The notes under the pieces were generated by a model that was given only the letters and a program-made list of their open reading frames with translations, did not search any database and was not told where the DNA came from. From contig NZ_JUGR01000002.1 in NCBI RefSeq assembly GCF_000800015.1, positions 558,001-622,000 on the forward strand: DNA of 64,000 bases, written 5' to 3'. This stretch comes from Terriglobus sp. TAA 43 (GTDB taxonomy: Bacteria > Acidobacteriota > Terriglobia > Terriglobales > Acidobacteriaceae). Shown one piece after another: positions 53,231 to 60,847 of this stretch (its first letter is position 1; each line of letters begins with the position of its first letter). A program made the position numbers and the translations under genes.

Positions 53231-53962
53231 ATGCCGCCCATCATCGTCGCCCAGCAGCTCGGAAAAACGTATCGCAGCGGAAAGATCGAAACACACGCTC
53301 TGCGCGACGCCACCTTCACCATTGATCGCGGCGAGTTTGTCGCCATCGTCGGCCCCTCAGGCTCCGGCAAATCGACACTCTTCTACCTCCTCGGTGGCCT
53401 CACTCGCGCCACGGGCGGCTCCGTCACCATTGACGGCGTAGACTTCAGTTCCCTCTCTGACGGGGAACGCACGCGCAAACGCGGCCAGAAGATCGGTTTC
53501 ATCTTCCAGCGTTTCAACCTGCTGCCCACACTCACCGCGCGCGGCAACGTGGAACTTGCGCACTCCATTGCAGATAACGGAGAGCCCCTGGATCAGAATC
53601 TGCTGCACCATCTCGCGGAGCTTCTTCGCATTGAGAATCGTCTGGATAACCGTCCCAGCGAACTCTCCGGCGGCGAACAGCAGCGTGTGGCCATTGCACG
53701 CGCTCTCATCACTCGCCCCGCCATCATCCTCGCCGACGAACCCACCGGCAATCTCGATACAGAAAACAGCGAAACCGTCCTCGAGATGCTGCGCCATGCC
53801 TCCAAGGAAATGGGCCAGACCGTGTTGATGATCACGCACAATCCGGAAGCCGCAGCCATCGCCGACCGCATACTTTACGTCCGCGACGGCCGCCTGCACG
53901 AAGCGCCGCCTCCGCCGCGCGAATCGCGCAAATCGCTCATCGGCAGCCTGCTAGCAGGCTAA
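53231..53962 (+). CDS. ABC transporter ATP-binding protein, LolD/MacB type
   Basis: A 243-residue ATPase with Walker A GPSGSGKST, signature LSGGEQQRVAIARAL, and Walker B IILADEPTGNLD, all normal. The TGNLDTENSE after Walker B is typical of the LolD/MacB/FtsE group. No permease gene accompanies it here, so its membrane partner must be encoded elsewhere. The C-terminus is Pro/Arg-rich (PPPPRESRKSL). It is divergent from the SSS gene with a 71-base gap. Confidence 0.9.
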   Translation: MPPIIVAQQLGKTYRSGKIETHALRDATFTIDRGEFVAIVGPSGSGKSTLFYLLGGLTRATGGSVTIDGVDFSSLSDGERTRKRGQKIGFIFQRFNLLPTLTARGNVELAHSIADNGEPLDQNLLHHLAELLRIENRLDNRPSELSGGEQQRVAIARALITRPAIILADEPTGNLDTENSETVLEMLRHASKEMGQTVLMITHNPEAAAIADRILYVRDGRLHEAPPPPRESRKSLIGSLLAG

Positions 53963-53983
53963 TCAGCAAATCATTCCTAACAA

Positions 53984-54020
53984 GCCCTCGTCCTCAGCGA
54001 AGACGAGGGCGTTTTACTTT
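53984..54020 (+). terminator. Rho-independent terminator of the ABC ATPase gene
   Basis: GCCCTCGTC (53984-53992) pairs with GACGAGGGC (54002-54010) around a 9-base loop; GTTTTACTTT follows. It begins 22 bases after the ATPase stop. Confidence 0.9.
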
Positions 54021-54119
54021 CTTCTCAATTCATACAAATGTCTCAGGCTGGCACTTGACGCCTGTTGTTACGTGAAACTACGGTGTGACGGTACTTACTT
54101 TCGCACATGGAGTATTCCG

Positions 54120-55493
54120 TTGCGCCGTACATTCCGTGCCACCCGCCTGCCTCTCGCGCTCACCGCCATCCTTCTCGCTGCATCCACAGCAAACGCACAA
54201 AGCGCTCCGGCAACGCCGCAGGCTGGCCCCAATCTGCCTTCCGCAACGTCCACGACGCCTCCCGCCAAGCCTGAGGACGTTGCAGGCATTCCCGTCAATT
54301 ACGACGAGAGCAAAGTGGGCACCTACACACTTCCAGACGCGCTCAAGATGGCCGATGGCACGCCCGTCCGCGACGTGAAGACATGGGAAACCAAACGCCG
54401 CCCCGAAATCGTACGCATCTTTGAAACGCAGCAATACGGCATCGCGCCCGGCAAGCCCGCAGACGAAAGCTTTGAAGTCTTCGACAAAGGCACGCCCGCC
54501 CTCAACGGCAAAGCCGTCCGCAAACAAGTTGTGATCTGGCTGAACAAGGAAAAGACCGGCCCGCACATCAACCTGGTCGAATATCTTCCGGCGAACAAAG
54601 TCTCTGCAAAGAAGCGCACTCCGGTGTTGCTCAGCATCAACTTCGGCGCGCCCCAGATGGCTTTTGACGATCCCGGCATCCGCCCTGTCGAAGTCTGGAA
54701 TCCAAAAACCGGCAAGCGCGAGATGCCCACGCGCGCCTTCGGCAAGCTCAACGCAGACATCTTCCTTGACGCAGGCATCGGTATCGCCACCTTCTACTAC
54801 GGCGACATCGATCCCGACTATCCCGCCGGCGTTCCCGACGGCGTGCGCGCCATGAATATCAAGAACAACGATGACCGTCCCGGCGACGCATGGGGTTCCA
54901 TCGCCGCATGGGCGTGGGGCATGAGCCGCGTGCAGGACTACTTCGAGACAGACAAAGACATCGACGCGAAACGTGTCGCCGTTCACGGCATCTCACGTCT
55001 GGGTAAGACCGCTCTATGGGCAGGCGCGCATGACCAACGCTTCGCCGCTGTCATTGCAAGCTGCGGCGGCGAAGGTGGCGGGGCACTCAGCCATCGCAAC
55101 TACGGCGAAACCATCGCGCACATGACGGCGCCCAGTCGCTACCCCTATCAATTCGCAAAGAATTGGGCCAACTACGCAGGTTTCCCCGACAACGCACCGA
55201 TGGATGCCAACATGCTCGTCGCACTCGTCGCGCCCCGTCCGCTGCTGCTGCAGACCGGCAACACAGACTTCTGGAGCGATCCTAAAGGCGAGTTCCTTGC
55301 CGCCGTCGCTGCAGGCCCTGTCTACCGTCTCTACGGCAAGCAGGACCTCGGCACAGATGTCTTACCCGCGGCAGGCGTACCAATTTTTCACGATCTAAGC
55401 TACGAGATGCACAACGGCGGCCACGGCATGGTTCCTTCCGACTGGCCAGTCTATGTGGACTTCCTCAGGATCAATCTGCACCCGGAACGTTAG
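54120..55493 (+). CDS. Exported alpha/beta-hydrolase, glucuronoyl-esterase (CE15)-like
   Basis: A 457-residue secreted hydrolase. Signal peptide (RRTFRATRLPLALTAILLAASTANAQ). The catalytic segment is VAVHGISRLGKTALWAGAHDQRFAAVIASCGGEGGGA, matching CE15 GCSRxGK except that Ile replaces the Cys; the Ser nucleophile, Arg and Lys remain. The His is in NGGHGMVPSDW. CE15 enzymes cut glucuronoyl ester links between lignin and xylan. The TTG at 54120 is preferred: GGAG lies about 9 bases upstream and a proper signal peptide begins there; an upstream GTG at 54072 is possible. It is convergent with the lipoprotein of the BlaI operon (1-base gap). Confidence 0.85.
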   Translation: MRRTFRATRLPLALTAILLAASTANAQSAPATPQAGPNLPSATSTTPPAKPEDVAGIPVNYDESKVGTYTLPDALKMADGTPVRDVKTWETKRRPEIVRIFETQQYGIAPGKPADESFEVFDKGTPALNGKAVRKQVVIWLNKEKTGPHINLVEYLPANKVSAKKRTPVLLSINFGAPQMAFDDPGIRPVEVWNPKTGKREMPTRAFGKLNADIFLDAGIGIATFYYGDIDPDYPAGVPDGVRAMNIKNNDDRPGDAWGSIAAWAWGMSRVQDYFETDKDIDAKRVAVHGISRLGKTALWAGAHDQRFAAVIASCGGEGGGALSHRNYGETIAHMTAPSRYPYQFAKNWANYAGFPDNAPMDANMLVALVAPRPLLLQTGNTDFWSDPKGEFLAAVAAGPVYRLYGKQDLGTDVLPAAGVPIFHDLSYEMHNGGHGMVPSDWPVYVDFLRINLHPER

Positions 55494-55494
55494 T

Positions 55495-56604
55495 TCATTT
55501 ACTTAACTTAGTTCCGGCAATCTCATCCCCGCCCTGCAACACAATGTGGGAAACGCCGTCCCGCGTCTGGGGAAAAACCACCGTGGCAAAGCGCCCGCTC
55601 GTCAACGAACGACGTAACGTTGCAGTCGCAGGATCAATCCCCTGCGACTCCAGCGCCACGCCCAGCGTTGTCCCCAACGCAAACGTCACAGGCTTGCGAT
55701 TCACTTTCACCGACACCAACAGGCTGACCGCTTCATGAAACGTCAGACACTGTACACCGGCAACACTTTTCGCCACATTGCATCCTTGTGCTTCCACACC
55801 TGAGGAAGCATGCTGCAATGCCGCGTCTTCCTTACCCATCAACAAAATAGGGGGCCGCTGCGCCGATGTTCCCGGAGTGAGGTTCTGCAGCAGCAGTCGC
55901 AGATGCGTCGCACTCTGCGTGAGCTTATCCAGCGCGAAAATTTCATCCGGCCGCTCTTTCATGTGCAGCGTCTCCGCTCGCACCTGCTTCAGCCGAACAC
56001 CTTCACCAGCGGCAATCACTTCATAATCTGCCTGCAGGGATTGCAACTCACGCCGTCCCTTGCGTTCGCCAAGAACACTGCGCTCCACCTGCAACACCAT
56101 GCCTGGCTGCAGATCCGCAACCCCCTCGCCGCTGAATCCATAACGCAGCACCAAAGCCTCATCCGCGGGCACAGGAATGGCATCTGCTATGGTCTGCTGC
56201 AACGGAGCAGCACTCCAGCCCGCGCGAAAACATCCTGCGCGCCTGCGCTCCGCAAGCTGTGCGACAAACGCACTCCACTCCGTGCGAAGCTGCGATGCCG
56301 TATCCGCCACCTGCCATCCCTGCACGCTCGGACTCGTCATCGTCCACTGCGCCGTGCCTGCGGTGGGAGGCCGCAACGAAAACACCTTACCCACAATCGA
56401 ACAATCCGCACTGGACACCGCACCCAGCGCAACGGTCGTCTGCACCGTCAATTGCTTTGACGCGTCCGCAGTAGAAGACAACACAGGATAGCCAGCAGCT
56501 TCCATCAGACGAATCGAAGGCACATCCACGCGATGCGCGGCGCTGCATCCCGCAAGAACCATGCAGACCGCCGCCATCGCTACAGAAAGAGAACAACGAA
56601 TCAT
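55495..56604 (-). CDS. Lipoprotein of unknown function in the BlaI operon
   Basis: A 369-residue protein with signal and lipobox LAGC (Cys20). It overlaps the preceding M56-TonB gene by four bases (ATGA). The rest has no recognised domain. Cysteine pairs and several predicted strand-rich stretches (VVLQGGDEIAGTKLSK at the end; QGWQVADTASQLRTEWS in the middle) suggest a folded periplasmic domain. Being third in the operon, it may sense the inducer for the M56 protein or be the effector protein it controls. This is inference from position. Confidence 0.75.
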   Translation of the reverse strand: MIRCSLSVAMAAVCMVLAGCSAAHRVDVPSIRLMEAAGYPVLSSTADASKQLTVQTTVALGAVSSADCSIVGKVFSLRPPTAGTAQWTMTSPSVQGWQVADTASQLRTEWSAFVAQLAERRRAGCFRAGWSAAPLQQTIADAIPVPADEALVLRYGFSGEGVADLQPGMVLQVERSVLGERKGRRELQSLQADYEVIAAGEGVRLKQVRAETLHMKERPDEIFALDKLTQSATHLRLLLQNLTPGTSAQRPPILLMGKEDAALQHASSGVEAQGCNVAKSVAGVQCLTFHEAVSLLVSVKVNRKPVTFALGTTLGVALESQGIDPATATLRRSLTSGRFATVVFPQTRDGVSHIVLQGGDEIAGTKLSK

Positions 56605-58529
56605 GGTGCAAGTGTGAAGTTCACGTTGATGGTCGTATCCACTGCCGTCGGCTTGCCATTCAGCAGATACGGCTTATACGTCCAATGCTGTACTGCTTCG
56701 ATGGAAGACTTTGACAACGCACTATCTGGAGAACTAACGACGGAAATCTGTTCCACCTTGCCGTTCTCATCAATGATCGCGTGCAACACCACTGCACCCT
56801 GAATCTTCGCGTCTTTCGCTGACGCTGGATACTCCGGCGTTACCTTAGTCAAAGTATTTCCCGCCATCACATTCGCAGGAACCTTCCTCGGCTTGTCGCT
56901 TTCCTGTGGCGTAATCACAAGCACCGGCGAGTCCAGTTTCGCAACCATCACCTGCGTCTTTGCCAACTCAACGCGCTGCACCGGCAATGCCTTCAATTGC
57001 ACATCGAACTGTACCTTCTGATGATCCAGCTTCACCTGAGACAGTTCCGCGTCTCGCACTTTCAGGTGCACCTTCACATCATCCCCACTCATCAGTGGCG
57101 CATCATGAACGACATGAACCGTAACTGTGCGAGGCGCACTCTGCTCCGCCAGTTCTGACTGTGCCGCGCGAAGCACCTGCTGCGCAGTCGCAATCCTGAT
57201 GCGGTCTTCATCGCTGGTCGCTTTTGTCTTCGCTTCATTCAACCGGCGGTTTGCATCGAGCAACTGCTTCTGTACACGATGTCCGCTTACCAGTGCGGGT
57301 GCCTGGTCATCGACGGTAACTATCGTCTGTGTTTCCACAGTCGCGTCCTTTTGTGGTGCAGCCAACGCAGGCTGCACTTGGATCATGCTCGCTGCCGCGA
57401 CTCCTGTTACAGCAATTGCGGCAGAAGCAAGTCCACGCATCCAACGACTGCGAAGACTTATCACTTCATTGTTCTTCATCATGGACCTCATACGTTCCTC
57501 CATGGCGCCCGTGGCGTCGAAGAGTTCGAGACCTGCCGTCGCAGGCCCTGTTTTTGACCGCAGCCAACCGTCGCGAACAGTAGCTGCATACACATGCTCC
57601 ACATCGAAAAGTCCCAGCCCCACGCCTTGCGTAGCCGCAGGCGTAAACGACATCCGCTCCGCCACACACAACAGCGCATCCGCGTAGCGCGACAACGATC
57701 CCATCCACGCCACGGCCTCTGCATCGCACGCCATCTCACGCGTCTGCCGAATGCGTGATGCAATCCACTTTGCTACAGGATGGAATTGCACCGGCAACAG
57801 CATCACGGAAGACACGGTATGCCAGAGAGGATCGCGGCGACGAAGATGGGAAAGCTCATGCGCCAACACCGCCTCGACTTCCTCATCGCTCAATTCGTCC
57901 GCTGAATTACGAGGCAACAGCAATGTCGGCTGTATCACTCCAGCCAGCAGCGGCCCTGCAACCTCATCGCTCGTCGCGACCTGTGGCGCACGACAATCCA
58001 TCGCCTCGCACTGCATCTCCATGGCCCGAACGAATCTCTGTGGAACATCTGCAGAAGCTGCATGTACCAGGCGCCGCGCACGTCGCCACGCCATGCCGAA
58101 TCGCAGGCAGGAAAACACCAGCAGCAACACGTACGCCGCGCTGATACCGCGCGCCACATACGGCGGCAGAGCAAATGCAAATGGCCGCACACCATCCACA
58201 GAATTGAAGTGAGTGTGAACCAAACGCAGCCAGACTGATTCGCGCTGCATCGGCGGAGCATCATGCGCTGCATCGGCTGTGGGGTAGCTAATGGAAACCG
58301 TACTCACGCGATGCTGTGCGCGTGCCACGCGATATCCCTGCCACGTCGACAGGAGCGGTGCAACGACACACAACAGCAACGTCAACATCCACAGCGCATG
58401 TGCGAGACGAACCTTTGGCCGCCCCACTCGCACCGCCAGCCACGTCGCACATGCCAGCAGCGGCACTTGCCACACGGCATGCAACGCAAAGGCAGCAATC
58501 ACCTGGTCAAACAGACCGGGCGCGCTCAT
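56601..58529 (-). CDS. M56-family (BlaR1-like) metallopeptidase with TonB C-terminal domain
   Basis: A 642-residue membrane protein. N-terminal helices (about 10-35, 42-62, 125-150) precede the M56 peptidase domain with zinc motif AHELSHLRRRD (His224-Glu-Leu-Ser-His228). A further helix lies near residue 370. The middle is rich in charged coiled-coil and strand segments. A TonB C-terminal domain (about 565-642, KVTPEYPASAKDAKIQGAVVLHAIIDENGKVEQISVVSSPDSAL onward) replaces the penicillin-binding sensor of BlaR1. It is the antirepressor candidate for BlaI. It overlaps both operon neighbours by four bases. Confidence 0.9.
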   Translation of the reverse strand: MSAPGLFDQVIAAFALHAVWQVPLLACATWLAVRVGRPKVRLAHALWMLTLLLCVVAPLLSTWQGYRVARAQHRVSTVSISYPTADAAHDAPPMQRESVWLRLVHTHFNSVDGVRPFAFALPPYVARGISAAYVLLLVFSCLRFGMAWRRARRLVHAASADVPQRFVRAMEMQCEAMDCRAPQVATSDEVAGPLLAGVIQPTLLLPRNSADELSDEEVEAVLAHELSHLRRRDPLWHTVSSVMLLPVQFHPVAKWIASRIRQTREMACDAEAVAWMGSLSRYADALLCVAERMSFTPAATQGVGLGLFDVEHVYAATVRDGWLRSKTGPATAGLELFDATGAMEERMRSMMKNNEVISLRSRWMRGLASAAIAVTGVAAASMIQVQPALAAPQKDATVETQTIVTVDDQAPALVSGHRVQKQLLDANRRLNEAKTKATSDEDRIRIATAQQVLRAAQSELAEQSAPRTVTVHVVHDAPLMSGDDVKVHLKVRDAELSQVKLDHQKVQFDVQLKALPVQRVELAKTQVMVAKLDSPVLVITPQESDKPRKVPANVMAGNTLTKVTPEYPASAKDAKIQGAVVLHAIIDENGKVEQISVVSSPDSALSKSSIEAVQHWTYKPYLLNGKPTAVDTTINVNFTLAP

Positions 58530-58930
58530 CCCCGCGCCTCTTTCGCGTCCTCACGCTCCGCTGCCTGCAGGGCCTTTCGAGCGCGCTGCAGATCTTCCGC
58601 ATCCACGTGTCCGGAATCGACCATGGCCAGCAGCATGGCCTGCGCATCGCCCGCAAACATGCGCTTCAACAGATCGCCGATCGCAGAACCGGCGGCACGC
58701 TCCCGGGTCACTGTCGCGCGATAGCGATACGCTCGCCCCTCTGCCGTACGTTTCACGCGCCCCTTGCGCAGCAATACCTGCAGCATGGTGCCAACGGTGT
58801 TGTAGGCCAGGTTGCCATTCAGCAGAGGAACGATTTCCGTCGCTGTGCTGGGGCCCTGGTTCCACAGCACCTGCATAATTTCCAGTTCCAGCGGCGTGAG
58901 TGCGGTCTTATCAGAAGTGGCGGCGGACAT
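58526..58930 (-). CDS. blaI: BlaI/MecI/CopY-type transcriptional repressor
   Basis: A 134-residue winged-helix repressor (LTPLELEIMQVLWNQGPSTATEIVPLLNGNLAYNTVGTMLQVLLRKGRVKRTAEGRAYRY), where the recognition helix NTVGTMLQVLLRKG is typical of BlaI. A short C-terminal dimerisation/cleavage part follows. BlaI represses its own operon until an M56 protein cleaves it. It leads the operon and lies directly below two inverted repeats that are probably its operators. RBS AGGAGG is 10 bases upstream, inside the first operator. Confidence 0.9.
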   Translation of the reverse strand: MSAATSDKTALTPLELEIMQVLWNQGPSTATEIVPLLNGNLAYNTVGTMLQVLLRKGRVKRTAEGRAYRYRATVTRERAAGSAIGDLLKRMFAGDAQAMLLAMVDSGHVDAEDLQRARKALQAAEREDAKEARG

Positions 58931-58942
58931 TCGCGTTCTTTC

Positions 58943-58960
58943 CTCCTAAATCTTTAGGAG
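58943..58960. promoter_or_regulatory. Perfect inverted repeat, candidate BlaI operator 1
   Basis: CTCCTAAA-TC-TTTAGGAG is a perfect 8+2+8 palindrome. On the leftward transcript one arm supplies the AGGAGG ribosome site of blaI (10 bases before the ATG). Repressor bound here would therefore block both transcription and the ribosome-site region. The half-site TACTCCTAAA recurs in operator 2. Confidence 0.85.
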
Positions 58961-58962
58961 TA

Positions 58963-58992
58963 AGAATGCGCCTGTCCGCCGCCGCGTGTCAA
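58963..58992 (-). promoter_or_regulatory. Promoter of the blaI operon
   Basis: On the minus strand, TTGACA (58992 to 58987) is a perfect -35 box. After an 18-base spacer, CATTCT (58968 to 58963) is a moderate -10. The -35 overlaps operator 2, and operator 1 begins just downstream of the -10, a layout consistent with tight repression. Confidence 0.65.
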
Positions 58993-59010
58993 CTAAAAGT
59001 TTAGGAGTAG
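58988..59010. promoter_or_regulatory. Candidate BlaI operator 2 (imperfect)
   Basis: CTAAA-AG-TTTAG (58993-59004) extends on the right to TTTAGGAGTA (59000-59009), whose complement TACTCCTAAA equals the half-site of operator 1. The left arm is degenerate. The centres of the two operators are about 47 bases apart, nearly 4.5 helical turns, and this one overlaps the -35 box. Confidence 0.6.
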
Positions 59011-59022
59011 CGTACCCCATTG

Positions 59023-59937
59023 TTACCAGAGCACTCCGTGAACCGGTTCTGATGCCGCAGGCAAGGAACGCTCGCCCAGAGATTGCCGCAGGTTGATCTC
59101 GATGGTCCGGCTCATCGCTGTGAGCGGAATATCGTAGATCGTGTTGTTGAAAGGATCCTCCAGGTCGCGACCGATCTTATCCAGCGCGATAAAGATGAAA
59201 CCCACAATCGTAGAGCCGAGCGGCGTAAACCAACCCATGTTCTGTACCAGCCCCAGCGGCAGCAGAAGACAGAAGATCTTCACAAACAACTGGGGGTAGA
59301 AGTCGTACTGCTTTGGCATCGGCGTGTTCTTGATGCGCTCCGAAGCGCCCTGAAAGTCGATCAAATCATTCAGCGTACCGTCCAAAGACGACCACTGTAG
59401 ACTGTCAACCCAATCGTTCTCCAACGCCTTCCGCGCCAGGTCGCCTTGCCACAACTGGAGCGTGAAGGCGACATTCTTTTGCTCCTTCAGCGCCATCAGG
59501 TCATCTTCTGTCAGCAGACCATGCAACTCATCCAGCGGGGGAAGACCGCGCAACTGCTGCCGCAGAGCATGCACCCACGCAATTTGCAGATATACCATCC
59601 GTACCTGCATCGTACGAACGGCTTCCAGCTCCGCATTCTTCTGAGGCGCGATGGCTGTGAGCACCTGGCGTGCCCATGATCTGGAGTTGTTTACGATACC
59701 GCCCCAGATAGTGCGCGCTTCCCACCATCGGCCGTAGCTGCTGTTATTGCGAAACGCAACAATCAGGCCAATGGATGATCCCAGCAGCGCCAGTGGGATG
59801 TGTGGCAATGCCACCCAATCCCAATGCGCCACCTTGTACAACAGAACAATTGCACCGTCCCAGAGAAACAACAGCAGAAGCGGCATACCCACATATTCCA
59901 GCAGTCGTCGAAGCTGCGGCGCGTGAGGAACAATCAA
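59023..59937 (-). CDS. Bestrophin-like (UPF0187) membrane protein
   Basis: A 304-residue protein of the bestrophin/YneE family, which forms pentameric anion channels in bacteria and animals. Characteristic stretches are LGSSIGLIVAFRNNSSYGRWWEARTIWGGIVNNSRSWARQVL and LGSTIVGFIFIALDKIGRDLEDPFNNTIYDIPLTAMSRTIEINLRQ; the RDLEDPF is the calcium-clasp region of the family. Four main helices are expected. It overlaps the carbonic-anhydrase gene by four bases (ATGA), so the two are co-translated, which suggests bicarbonate transport linked to carbon dioxide hydration. Confidence 0.9.
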   Translation of the reverse strand: MIVPHAPQLRRLLEYVGMPLLLLFLWDGAIVLLYKVAHWDWVALPHIPLALLGSSIGLIVAFRNNSSYGRWWEARTIWGGIVNNSRSWARQVLTAIAPQKNAELEAVRTMQVRMVYLQIAWVHALRQQLRGLPPLDELHGLLTEDDLMALKEQKNVAFTLQLWQGDLARKALENDWVDSLQWSSLDGTLNDLIDFQGASERIKNTPMPKQYDFYPQLFVKIFCLLLPLGLVQNMGWFTPLGSTIVGFIFIALDKIGRDLEDPFNNTIYDIPLTAMSRTIEINLRQSLGERSLPAASEPVHGVLW

Positions 59938-60593
59938 GCAGTGGCCTCCAGAGCAACGGATTCTCGAACAGACAGGAAGCGGTTCGCTGCTTCGTCATAG
60001 ATGCGAACATCGCCGTGGCCAATGTCGTACACCCATCCAGAAAGCGTAAGGTCACCGCGAGCGATGGCTCCCGCCACAGAAGGATGCGTGCGCAGATGCT
60101 GCAGCTGCAACAACACATTCTGCTCCGTCATCGTATGCAATGCAGGCTTCTCGCCGTCGATTGTCTGCGCCACGCGCTTGGCAGCATCAGCATTGCGAAG
60201 CCAGCTCTTCACTGTGGGCATCGCGTCCAACGCACCCTCTCCAGCAAGAATGCCCTTCATCGCGCCACAGTCTGTATGACCGCATACAACAGCGTGGTTC
60301 ACCTTCAACGCATCCACCGCGTACTCAATCACGGCAGACACACCACCCATCATTTCGCCATAGGCCGGCACCATGTTGCCCACGTTACGCGCGACAAAAA
60401 TCTCACCAGGGCCGCTATGCGTGAGTGCTTCCGGATCGATGCGTGAATCCGCGCATGTGATCAGCAGGGTGTGCGGTTTCTGCGGGTGCGTTGCAGCGTA
60501 TTCGTACTCTTCGCGGCGGGCCGGGTACACCTCACTTTGAAACTGCAGAACGCCTCGCTTCAGCTTCTCCAGGGTTTCATTGCTCTTGACCAT
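59934..60593 (-). CDS. Beta-class carbonic anhydrase
   Basis: A 219-residue zinc enzyme interconverting carbon dioxide and bicarbonate. Zinc ligands are Cys47 in TCADSR (with Asp49 and Arg51 as the dyad), His106 and Cys109 in CGHTDCGAM. The GEIFVARNVGN segment is typical. Length and motifs are those of a normal bacterial enzyme. No signal peptide is seen, so it works in the cytoplasm. It is first in the operon and is translationally coupled to the bestrophin gene. Confidence 0.95.
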   Translation of the reverse strand: MVKSNETLEKLKRGVLQFQSEVYPARREEYEYAATHPQKPHTLLITCADSRIDPEALTHSGPGEIFVARNVGNMVPAYGEMMGGVSAVIEYAVDALKVNHAVVCGHTDCGAMKGILAGEGALDAMPTVKSWLRNADAAKRVAQTIDGEKPALHTMTEQNVLLQLQHLRTHPSVAGAIARGDLTLSGWVYDIGHGDVRIYDEAANRFLSVRESVALEATA

Positions 60594-60701
60594 TCATCCA
60601 TCTCCTGCGGAAAGTATCCAGTGTGTAAGTACGCACGACATCTCTCAACGGAAGCAAAAATCGCTTTCAGACAGCGGGTTCTGTGCGCTTACCGGACGAT
60701 A

Positions 60702-60722
60702 ATGCTTTTCTCGTAAAAGCAT
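60702..60722. other. Short perfect hairpin in the carbonic-anhydrase/ferritin gap
   Basis: ATGCTTTT (60702-60709) pairs with AAAAGCAT (60715-60722) around CTCGT. It lies in the 254-base divergent gap. The rest of this gap shows a second small CCTTT/AAAGG hairpin near 60796 and the AAGGAG ribosome site of the following gene, but no convincing promoter or ORF. Confidence 0.4.
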
Positions 60723-60847
60723 CCGTTTCGTTACAACGCATACCCGCTCTTTGCGCTCTAAGTGCCCAACAGCCCGGGCTTATCCTTTCATAAAAAGGAA
60801 TCGTCATGCGATCTTTTCGCAACCAGCTGTAAGGAGACAATGGCAAC

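Noticed and set aside
54078-54986. A 302-codon minus-strand frame opposite the CE15-like esterase
   Set aside because: The esterase frame has a signal peptide and catalytic motifs; the reverse frame has none.
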